From CAZOMR01 sp964580655 (GTDB lineage: Bacteria > RBG-13-61-14 > CAZOMR01): a DNA stretch of 5,030 nt. Of this stretch, positions 1-4,616 are shown in pieces. The notes below the pieces were generated by a model. That model was not told the DNA's origin. It saw only the letters and a list, made by a program, of their open reading frames with translations, and ran no database searches. The DNA is taken from positions 1 through 5,030 of the forward strand of contig CAZOMR010000237.1 of NCBI GenBank assembly GCA_964580655.1, given 5' to 3'. The translations under genes were made by a program, and so were the position numbers. Positions within the stretch are counted from its first letter, which is position 1, and each line of letters opens with the position of its first letter.

Positions 1-31
1 GGGGGGCAATAACACAAAAGGCACAGCCAAT

Positions 32-84
32 GTAGGAGCAGGGCTTGCCCTGCCCCCAAAGGGCGCAGCAAGCAGCGCCTCTAC
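32..84. repeat. REP-like double-hairpin palindromic element
   Basis: The segment begins GTAGGAGC and ends GCGCCTCTAC. These ends pair with each other (GTAG at 32-35 with CTAC at 81-84, then AG/CT after one bulged G). Inside are two further hairpins: GCAGGGC-tt-GCCCTGC (38-53), a perfect 7-bp stem, and GGCGC/GCGCC (62-66 with 75-79). The GTAGGAGC...GGCTTGCC wording resembles repetitive extragenic palindromes of proteobacteria, which are often mobilised by RAYT transposases. It lies beyond the end of the four-gene operon in non-coding DNA. Only one copy is visible, so the repeat status is inferred from structure and resemblance. Confidence 0.6.
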
Positions 85-130
85 GGCCGAGAATGAAAAA
101 AGTCACCATTTATGTCGCACACCCGGCAGG

Positions 131-163
131 ATGGGGGGCAGGTCACAATGACCTGTTCCCCAT
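131..163 (-). terminator. Long hairpin after the DUF5320 operon (possible 3' end or mRNA stabiliser)
   Basis: The inverted repeat starts 10 nt past the last stop codon of the operon. On the plus strand it forms 15 consecutive pairs with a CAA loop, two of them G-U. On the minus strand, the transcribed one, the two wobble pairs become A/C mismatches, leaving a 7-bp CAGGTCA/TGACCTG stem plus a 6-bp ATGGGG/CCCCAT stem. No U-run follows directly on the minus strand; a T6 run appears only about 30 nt further on. It may therefore act as an RNA 3'-end stabiliser or an atypical terminator rather than a classical intrinsic one. Confidence 0.45.
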
Positions 164-172
164 GCCTTTTCC

Positions 173-574
173 TTATTCCTGCTCTTTAGGTTCCTGGCTC
201 AGCTCTTCAATTCGGTCCTGAATGGATTTTATCTGCGCCTGCAAGCCGACAAGCTGGTCTTCCAGGAAAGCCCTTTCATCCTCCGGGTTTTGCTGGTATC
301 CGTAGGGTCCCCATGGCCCGGCCTGGTAAGGCCCGTATCCGTATGGACCGACTGGAGGAGCGCCCCAAGCCTGTGCACCCCAATATCTGCCTCGTCCGCC
401 TCCGAAGGCCCGACCTCGGCCTCCTCCCCAGGGAATACCGCCCCGGCCCACGCCATAGCCATAGCCGAACCCGGGACTCATATACCCCGGCTCGGCATAA
501 CCTGAGCAGAAGCCCAATCCCCGTCCTGTCATCGGCCCCATACCCCAGGGACCTGTCCTGTCTCCACCTGGCAT
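173..574 (-). CDS. DUF5320 family protein with C-terminal coiled coil
   Basis: This 133-aa protein opens with the DUF5320 signature (MPGGDRTGPWGMGPMTGRG) and has a single Cys at residue 23. Residues 25-95 are low-complexity, rich in Gly, Tyr, Pro, Trp and Arg (GGGRGRAFGGGRGRYWG, then PYGYGPYQAGPWGPYGY). Residues 98-127 form a charged amphipathic helix with L104, L108, L111, I115, I118, I122 and L125 in perfect 4-3 heptad spacing, so it probably oligomerises through a coiled coil. No signal peptide or membrane segment is seen. The ATG at 574 is chosen because AAGGAGG lies 8 nt upstream; the frame stays open to 832, but that extension overlaps the upstream gene and lacks family sequence. It is the last gene of the operon, 43 nt after its paralogue. 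The biochemical role of DUF5320 is unknown to me; the context suggests metal or redox-related work under a DUF134 regulator. Confidence 0.88.
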   Translation of the reverse strand: MPGGDRTGPWGMGPMTGRGLGFCSGYAEPGYMSPGFGYGYGVGRGGIPWGGGRGRAFGGGRGRYWGAQAWGAPPVGPYGYGPYQAGPWGPYGYQQNPEDERAFLEDQLVGLQAQIKSIQDRIEELSQEPKEQE

Positions 575-589
575 TTTATTTACCTCCTT
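567..589 (-). repeat. Duplicated RBS/start region, copy 2
   Basis: These 23 bases (AAGGAGGTAAATAAA followed by ATGCCAGG on the minus strand) are identical to 928-950 in front of the other DUF5320 gene. They contain a strong Shine-Dalgarno sequence at ideal spacing and the first codons, and they fix the start codon at 574. The identity reaches into both non-coding and coding DNA, which supports origin of the two genes by tandem duplication. Confidence 0.85.
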
Positions 590-617
590 GAGTTGAAGTT
601 TGAAAAAATCGGTTTCC

Positions 618-935
618 TTACCACCACCACCCCGGATAACCCCGGAATCCAAAGCCTCTTCCTCTACCGCGTCCAAACCCGCGTCCAAATCCTCGGCCAA
701 TCCCTCGTCCGAACCCGCGTCCTCTTCCCCATGCCCATAATCCAGGGCCATAACCCAGTCCTGGATAGGCATAAGGAGCCATAGGCGCGGAGTAAGGATA
801 AGAAGAAGGGTAGGGGTATCCGGCATATCCATAATTCACTGGATATGCCCCGCTCACAGGTAATGCGCAAAAACCTCTTGCTCCCCCTGTCATTGGCCCC
901 ATACCCATTGGTCCGGTTCCATCAAATCCTGGCAT
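618..935 (-). CDS. DUF5320 family protein with RG-repeat tail ending in WWW
   Basis: This 105-aa protein begins MPGFDGTGPMGMGPMTGGARG, the DUF5320 N-terminal signature, with its only Cys at residue 23, the same position as in the downstream paralogue. Residues 30-68 are Tyr/Pro/Gly-rich (YGYAGYPYPSSYPYSAPM). Residues 70-98 are an RG repeat (GRGFGRGIGRGFGRGFGRG). The protein ends FRGYPGWWW. It lacks the C-terminal coiled coil that I expect in many family members and that its neighbour has. AAGGAGG sits 8 nt before the ATG at 935. It starts 25 nt after the zinc-ribbon gene and is in the same operon. Very high Gly/Arg/aromatic content makes it basic and probably disordered; RNA binding or self-association is possible, but that is inference. 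The function is unknown. Confidence 0.87.
   Translation of the reverse strand: MPGFDGTGPMGMGPMTGGARGFCALPVSGAYPVNYGYAGYPYPSSYPYSAPMAPYAYPGLGYGPGLWAWGRGRGFGRGIGRGFGRGFGRGRGRGFGFRGYPGWWW
642..728 (-). repeat. RG-repeat coding tract
   Basis: Degenerate short repeats on the plus strand, such as CCGCGTCCAAAC, CCTCGTCCGAAC and AACCCGCGTCC (seen near 677 and near 712), encode the GRGFGRG units of the 105-aa DUF5320 protein. The pattern fits expansion of 6- to 12-bp units. It also keeps other frames open, which explains an overlapping acidic open frame on the same strand. Confidence 0.7.
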
Positions 936-950
936 TTTATTTACCTCCTT
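928..950 (-). repeat. Duplicated RBS/start region, copy 1
   Basis: This is the partner of the identical 23-nt segment at 567-589. It includes the Shine-Dalgarno AAGGAGG, an A/T-rich spacer and the codons for Met-Pro-Gly, and it decides the start at 935. Identity ends within the fourth codon on the coding side and just before the Shine-Dalgarno on the other. Confidence 0.85.
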
Positions 951-960
951 TCTTGAAAGA

Positions 961-1227
961 TTATCCCGGCCCCATTGCGGACCCGCAGTTGGGACAATTG
1001 ATATTCATGCATGGCATGCCTCGCTGATGCGGAACTCTATGGCCGCAGTTCGGACACACGCAATCTCCGCCCGGACCGAATGAGGCGGGTCCGCCCATGC
1101 GGCCACCCGGGCCTCGGCCCTGGCCTAAACCTTGCCCCTGGCCACGGCCTCTACCTCGACCCTGACCTGAACCTTGTTGCCCCTGGCCTCTTCCTTGACC
1201 TCGACCTGAACCCTGTCCTTTTGGCAT
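961..1227 (-). CDS. Small Gly/Gln/Arg-rich protein with C-terminal zinc ribbon
   Basis: This 88-aa protein has two parts. Residues 1-45 are low-complexity repeats of GQGRGQG and GRGRGRG. Residues 54-85 carry six cysteines (56, 58, 61, 73, 78, 81) arranged CVCPNCGH, 11 further residues to C73, then NINCPNCG. The two CPNCG knuckles are typical of a zinc ribbon, and His63 and His67 are additional potential ligands. The ATG at 1227 is preferred: its Shine-Dalgarno AAAGGGGG is formed by the last two codons (AGG GGG) of the DUF134 gene. A GTG at 1236 overlaps that gene's stop as GTGA but sits too close to the same Shine-Dalgarno. The gap to the upstream stop is only 5 nt, so translation is probably coupled. 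Function is unknown; metal binding is a fair structural prediction and a nucleic-acid role is possible. Confidence 0.85.
   Translation of the reverse strand: MPKGQGSGRGQGRGQGQQGSGQGRGRGRGQGQGLGQGRGPGGRMGGPASFGPGGDCVCPNCGHRVPHQRGMPCMNINCPNCGSAMGPG
1095..1218 (-). repeat. Low-complexity GQGRG-coding repeats
   Basis: On the plus strand this stretch is built from degenerate units such as ACCTCGACC, CTGACCTGAACC and TTGCCCCTGGCC, the last appearing near 1130 and again near 1177. They encode the Gly-Gln-Arg tract of the 88-aa protein. Short-unit expansion is likely, and the length may vary between strains. Confidence 0.65.
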
Positions 1228-1232
1228 TTTTC

Positions 1233-1625
1233 TCACCCCCTTTGACCATGACGCCAGCGACCTCCCCGGCCTCTACCTCTACCCGAAGCGTAAGGCCCGG
1301 GACCAGCTCCGGGAAATGGAGCCGGGGCTGGAGCCTGATACTGATACGAACCGCCCTGTATCTGAATGGCCTTGCCCGTAACCAATGCCTCGCTTATCTT
1401 GATGTGGGCCTGCTCAAGTATGCGGCCAAATGTGGCTCTTGAGACATTCATAGCCTCTGCCCCCTGCTCCTGGGAATAACCCAATAGATGAGCAAGCCTC
1501 AGCGCCTCAAGCTCATCCACTGAAAGCATGGTGATCTGCAGAGTCCTGAGAGGAATCCCTTGGGGCTTGAAATATGTAACCCCGGGCCGCCATCCTATCC
1601 AGCGCATCTTTTTCGGTCTCGGCAT
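1233..1625 (-). CDS. DUF134 (UPF0251) family helix-turn-helix regulator
   Basis: This 130-aa protein matches the DUF134 pattern throughout its first 92 residues: MPRPKK at the start, PGVTYFKPQGIPLRTLQ (14-30), LSVDELEALRLAHLLGYSQE (35-53) and the sigma-region-4-like helix-turn-helix AEAMNVSRATFGRILEQA (56-73), ending ALVTGKAIQIQGG. The family's usual length is about 100 residues; here a tail of about 37 residues (94-130) rich in Pro, Ala and RGRGRGG is added. No cysteine is present, whereas I recall Cys near residue 7 in many relatives (Met here). The ATG at 1625 is favoured, with AAGGGG 8 nt upstream; a TTG directly before it is less likely. It is first in a four-gene operon behind a strong promoter and palindrome, so it probably controls its own operon. 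The signal sensed is unknown. Confidence 0.93.
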   Translation of the reverse strand: MPRPKKMRWIGWRPGVTYFKPQGIPLRTLQITMLSVDELEALRLAHLLGYSQEQGAEAMNVSRATFGRILEQAHIKISEALVTGKAIQIQGGSYQYQAPAPAPFPGAGPGPYASGRGRGRGGRWRHGQRG

Positions 1626-1646
1626 CAAAGACCCCTTGAATTTATT

Positions 1647-1662
1647 TTGAGCATATGCTCAA
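1647..1662. promoter_or_regulatory. Perfect 16-bp palindromic operator, probable DUF134 binding site
   Basis: TTGAGCATATGCTCAA is a perfect inverted repeat 21 bp upstream of the DUF134 start codon. It covers the predicted transcription start, about 7 bp below the -10 box. A dimeric regulator bound here would block initiation, which suggests negative autoregulation by the first gene. No second copy is seen elsewhere in the window, so the site looks specific to this operon. The assignment of the binding protein is inference from adjacency. Confidence 0.75.
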
Positions 1663-1666
1663 TACT

Positions 1667-1695
1667 ATAATAATGATGCCCTGGGCATTTGTCAA
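1667..1695 (-). promoter_or_regulatory. Sigma-70-type promoter of the DUF134 operon
   Basis: On the minus strand TTGACA (1690-1695) is a perfect -35 box, followed by a 17-bp spacer and TATTAT (1667-1672) as the -10 box. The start is expected near 1660, giving a leader of about 35 nt before the ATG at 1625. It lies between the acyl-CoA synthetase stop and the operon, so the four genes have their own strong promoter. Confidence 0.8.
1676..1688. promoter_or_regulatory. Second inverted repeat inside the promoter spacer
   Basis: ATGCCC-T-GGGCAT is a perfect 6-bp inverted repeat with a one-base centre, lying wholly between the -35 and -10 boxes. It differs in sequence from the 16-bp palindrome downstream. 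It could be a site for a second regulator, or chance; position is the main argument for function. Confidence 0.4.
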
Positions 1696-1739
1696 GTATT
1701 TTTTGATGGAATTCGGAAAAATTTATGTGCGGCTGGAGA

Positions 1740-3575
1740 TTACCCTGATTGGCTCAATAATTTATGCGCCAGTTCCTTCAGGTCTTTTCTCTCGAGTTTT
1801 CCTGAGGCTGACCGTGGGAGTTCCTGTATGAAGAGCACATGCTTGGGTTTTTTGTATCCAGCCATTTTATCGCGGCAGTACTCTATGATTTCTCCTGGCA
1901 CGAGGTCTGCGTTTTTTTCCGGTTCAACTATTGCGGTTACTGCCTCTCCCCATCGGTCATCAGGCACGCCGGTGACAGCGGCGGCTCGTATCCCTGGATG
2001 CTCGTTGAGTATTTCCTCTACTTCCTCGGCATAGACCTTTTCGCCTCCAGTGTTGATGATAGAGCTTCCCCGGCCCATGAATTTAAAGTATCCCTCGGAA
2101 TCCACAGTGCCCTGATCGCCCACATAGAACCATCGTCTTCCGTCAATCATGCGGTAGTGCTCTTTTGTTCTTTCCGGGTCCTTCCAGTATCCGAGTGAGT
2201 TGAAGCCTCCGAAGATCAGTTCCCCGCGCTCTCCGGGCTTGACATCCTGGCCTGTCTCAGGGTTTATCACCCTGGTGAGATTTATGGCTCCCTTGGGCAC
2301 TACCTTGATCTTTAGCTGGGATATATCCTTGTCCTTTGAGGATGATAGCTGTGTGAAGGCCGCGCTGGTTTCAGTGCTTCCGAGTTCATCAAGCAGGATC
2401 AGGCCCGGGTTTTTGCTGATAAGTTTTTTCTTCGCTGATGGAGACCAGCGGACCCCGGATGATATGATGGCTGAAAGGGATCGCAAGTCATAGTTTTTGC
2501 GATCCAGTTCCTCGGCCATTGGGATGGCGAAGGCGTTGCCCACGATGACGATGATGTTTGCCCTTTCGCGCACAAGGGTTTCCCAGAGTTCCTTCGGGTC
2601 GAAGGGATGTGGATGAGTCAGAAAGATGGTGGTGCCGGCGGTTGCCCCGATCATGGAGAAGTTCGTCTCATAGGCTGTGCCGTGAAATAGCGGGGCCACG
2701 GTTATGAGCTTCATCTTGCCTGCGGAGAGCCGGTAGTTGAACTTGGAGCCAAGGAATCGGATGGCGATCCGGTCAACGAGGTCGGACTCCCTTTCTTTGT
2801 TGATCAGCCAGCGAAAGAGATTGTTTTTGAAGAAGCCTTCAGGGATTGACAGTGGCAGGATGCTTCTCAGTGCAGGATAGGCCTCGCTCGGAAGGTCGGG
2901 CAGACTCTGGATAAGCGGGTCCAGTGCGCTTAGCATGATCGCATCCAGTCCGAGCACCCGGTTATAACCATCCCAGACAGTGCCCTTGGGATAACCGGTT
3001 GTTCCGCCGGTATAAAACAGGAATGCGAAGTCCTCGTTGGTTACCTTCCAGTTGAATCGTGGTTTGGTATCAGGGGACTTTTTCATCAATGCCTCATAGC
3101 TCATCATGCTATCCGGGGTTTTATCCCCTATTACTATAAAATGTTTTAGAAGCGGGAGTTGTGCCCGGGCTTTTTCAATCCGTTCTATGTTCTCATCCTC
3201 CATGATAATGGCCACGGAATCCGAATCCTCCAGGATGTGCTTCAATTCCGCAGGCACGAAACGGGGGTTCAGGTTGACAGGTACTGCGCCTATCTTGGAT
3301 ATGGCGAAGTATGATTCCATCCATTCAATCGAGTTGAAACCCATAATGGCTACCCGATCCTCTTTCTTGATCCCTATCTCTATCAGCGCATTGGCCAGCC
3401 GGTTGGTCCGCAGGTCAAACTCCTTCCAGGTAAGACGGCGATCCCCCTGAATGAAAGCGGTCTTATCCGCGGCTCTACTGAGGATTTTTTCCAGCCGACC
3501 AGCCCAGGTGTGCCCGGACTTGTGCCCGTCCGGGTATTTCTGGCGGTAATTTTCAAAGGAATCATGCTCCGGCAT
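1740..3575 (-). CDS. AMP-binding acyl-CoA synthetase (FadD-type ligase)
   Basis: This 611-aa member of the adenylate-forming (ANL) superfamily activates a carboxylic acid with ATP to an acyl-adenylate and transfers it to CoA. Visible motifs in order are the phosphate loop YTGGTTGYPKG (188-198), APLFHGT (294-300), ELGSTET (397-403), YVGDQG (484-489), GRGSSIINTGGEKVY (501-515) and PRSASGKLERK (587-597), with Lys593 the expected catalytic lysine. About 95 residues separate the phosphate loop from APLFHG, longer than in E. coli FadD; together with INTGGEK this recalls mycobacterial FadD3/FadD19-like enzymes for branched or polycyclic acids. Substrate cannot be read from sequence. No signal peptide or membrane helix is evident, so it is likely cytoplasmic. 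AAAGGGGG precedes the ATG at 3575. It has its own promoter and is probably monocistronic; no clear intrinsic terminator is seen after it. Confidence 0.95.
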   Translation of the reverse strand: MPEHDSFENYRQKYPDGHKSGHTWAGRLEKILSRAADKTAFIQGDRRLTWKEFDLRTNRLANALIEIGIKKEDRVAIMGFNSIEWMESYFAISKIGAVPVNLNPRFVPAELKHILEDSDSVAIIMEDENIERIEKARAQLPLLKHFIVIGDKTPDSMMSYEALMKKSPDTKPRFNWKVTNEDFAFLFYTGGTTGYPKGTVWDGYNRVLGLDAIMLSALDPLIQSLPDLPSEAYPALRSILPLSIPEGFFKNNLFRWLINKERESDLVDRIAIRFLGSKFNYRLSAGKMKLITVAPLFHGTAYETNFSMIGATAGTTIFLTHPHPFDPKELWETLVRERANIIVIVGNAFAIPMAEELDRKNYDLRSLSAIISSGVRWSPSAKKKLISKNPGLILLDELGSTETSAAFTQLSSSKDKDISQLKIKVVPKGAINLTRVINPETGQDVKPGERGELIFGGFNSLGYWKDPERTKEHYRMIDGRRWFYVGDQGTVDSEGYFKFMGRGSSIINTGGEKVYAEEVEEILNEHPGIRAAAVTGVPDDRWGEAVTAIVEPEKNADLVPGEIIEYCRDKMAGYKKPKHVLFIQELPRSASGKLERKDLKELAHKLLSQSG

Positions 3576-3610
3576 CTCTTGCCCCCTTTAAAATTTTTTC
3601 TTGATAAAAA

Positions 3611-3640
3611 ACTATACACTACCTGAAATGATGAATGCAA
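3611..3640 (-). promoter_or_regulatory. Probable promoter of the acyl-CoA synthetase gene
   Basis: TTGCAT (3635-3640) and TATAGT (3611-3616) are spaced by 18 bp on the minus strand, with a start expected near 3604 and a leader of about 30 nt. The rest of the gap up to the SPOR gene (3641-3744) shows no gene, no convincing terminator and no clear operator. Confidence 0.5.
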
Positions 3641-3744
3641 GAGAAAATTAAAAGATTTAATCTTCGCCTGCGTGTTTCCGGGAATGTTGACAGAGAGGTT
3701 AAGCCCTTGTTCGGTCTTTTCCCATAATGGGGATGAATAAAAAG

Positions 3745-4455
3745 TCAGTGTGTGATATAAGCGTCCTTGTAAGCCTTCTCCCTGGCCTGGATGATCTTCA
3801 GGGCTTTGTCAGCCAGTTCGCGATCAGGATAGTGCCCAACGCGGACCCGATACCATAATCCCTTTGATTCCAGGTCCGCTTCCAGGATGTATGCATCGTA
3901 TTTGCCTTGTTTGAGCTTGTTCACGAGCGCATGTGCATCAGCCTTGTTTTGAAAGGATGCTATCTGGATAGTATAAGGCCCGGATGTGGATGCGGGAAGG
4001 GCAGGGGGTGTCTCCTTTTTTATGGATAATTCGGGTTTCTCTGCCGATGCCGGAGCAGGTTTTCCCCCGGATTCCGGTTCTAGCGTCGGGGTCTTGTCAG
4101 GTTCTCCAGCCACTTGGGGGCCTCCAGACCCTTGAGGCTCTGGCTCAGTGGACGGAGGAATGGATGTTGGAACCTTTTCTGCTTCAAGCTTTTGAATCAA
4201 TTCCTCTCGCTCCTTTTGTTCCTCGGCATCGGGTTGTAGATTTTCTTCCTTCACTATGGCTTCAGCCGATGGAGCCTCGGCACCTGTAGTGGCCGCGAGA
4301 GTGATAGCTTCGGGTGATGAATAACTTCGTCCGAAAAGAATCCCCAAAATAAAAACCAGGATGAGTATCAGCACCATCCCGGCAAAGATCAGGACCAGTT
4401 GCCTGTTGTCAAGTTGAAACTCGTATCGGCTCTTTATCTCTCGTAAATCCCTCAT
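3745..4455 (-). CDS. Membrane-anchored SPOR-domain protein
   Basis: This 236-aa protein has a short charged cytoplasmic N-terminus (MRDLREIKSRYEFQLDNRQL) and one transmembrane helix at about 19-42. A long Pro/Glu/Ser/Ala-rich, probably disordered periplasmic linker follows (about 45-157). A C-terminal SPOR domain (159-236) begins GPYTIQIASFQNKADAHALVNKL and contains WYRVRVGHYPDRELADKAL. SPOR domains bind denuded septal peptidoglycan, so the protein is probably a division or envelope factor of the FtsN/DedD-like layout; orthology to either is not claimed. The ATG at 4455 is chosen because GGAAGGAGG ends 7 nt upstream; an in-frame GTG at 4473 would lie upstream of that Shine-Dalgarno. The RYEFQLDNRQL stretch before the helix recalls deltaproteobacterial SPOR proteins. 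It has its own promoter and appears to be a single-gene unit. Confidence 0.93.
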   Translation of the reverse strand: MRDLREIKSRYEFQLDNRQLVLIFAGMVLILILVFILGILFGRSYSSPEAITLAATTGAEAPSAEAIVKEENLQPDAEEQKEREELIQKLEAEKVPTSIPPSTEPEPQGSGGPQVAGEPDKTPTLEPESGGKPAPASAEKPELSIKKETPPALPASTSGPYTIQIASFQNKADAHALVNKLKQGKYDAYILEADLESKGLWYRVRVGHYPDRELADKALKIIQAREKAYKDAYITH

Positions 4456-4528
4456 CTCGCATCCTCCTTCCACTTGCCCTCTCCGGGCTCCGCTTCACTA
4501 ACTCGCTTCCCGCTTTATTTTATATCTA

Positions 4529-4557
4529 ATTTTAAATAAATTCTAAATGAATGTCAA
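4529..4557 (-). promoter_or_regulatory. Sigma-70-type promoter of the SPOR gene
   Basis: A perfect -35 box TTGACA (4552-4557) and a -10 box TAAAAT (4529-4534) are separated by 17 bp in very A/T-rich DNA. The start should lie near 4522, giving a leader of about 67 nt. That leader contains a small GCCC/GGGC hairpin (4476-4488) just before the Shine-Dalgarno. The -35 box shares bases with the U-run of the preceding hairpin. Confidence 0.7.
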
Positions 4558-4578
4558 AAAAGGTTGATTCTGATCAAC
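4556..4578 (-). terminator. Weak intrinsic terminator of the small membrane protein gene
   Basis: On the minus strand GTTGAT-CAGA-ATCAAC forms a 6-bp stem with a 4-nt loop, followed one base later by six T residues (4556-4561). It lies about 40 nt past the stop codon of the 84-aa gene. The stem has only two G-C pairs, so termination is probably partial and some read-through into the SPOR gene is possible. Confidence 0.5.
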
Positions 4579-4616
4579 TCCTTTTATCTAATTACAAGGA
4601 TATATGTTTGCTTGCC

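Noticed and set aside
112..119. ATGTCGCA recurring as its reverse complement at 4981-4988.
   Set aside because: An 8-bp match without extended flanking similarity is easily chance in 5 kb.
290..591. Two overlapping plus-strand open frames opposite the DUF5320 gene.
   Set aside because: Both are G/C-rich antisense shadows with no ribosome-binding site and no recognisable domain.
575..832. Open extension of the 133-aa DUF5320 frame upstream to 832, encoding an acidic stretch.
   Set aside because: It overlaps the other DUF5320 gene in a different frame; the acidic residues are a frame-shifted reading of the RG repeats, and the strong ribosome site and family signature start at 574.
642..1218. 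Short repeats considered as a CRISPR array or designed tandem repeat.
   Set aside because: The units are only 6-12 bp, degenerate and in frame within coding sequence, with no constant repeat and variable spacer pattern.
1011..1442. Plus-strand open frame of 143 codons across the zinc-ribbon and DUF134 genes.
   Set aside because: It is antisense to two recognisable genes and its LDLDLNP-type repeats are the reverse reading of the GQGRG codons.
1839..2493. Plus-strand open frames opposite the C-terminal half of the acyl-CoA ligase.
   Set aside because: They are antisense to conserved adenylation motifs and have no support of their own.
3383..3640. Minus-strand open frame of 85 codons over the start of the acyl-CoA ligase.
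   Set aside because: It overlaps the clear ligase N-terminus in another frame and shows no family features.
3728..3738. CCCAT-A-ATGGG inverted repeat after the SPOR gene considered as a terminator.
   Set aside because: A one-base loop cannot form a stable RNA hairpin, and no U-run follows on the minus strand.
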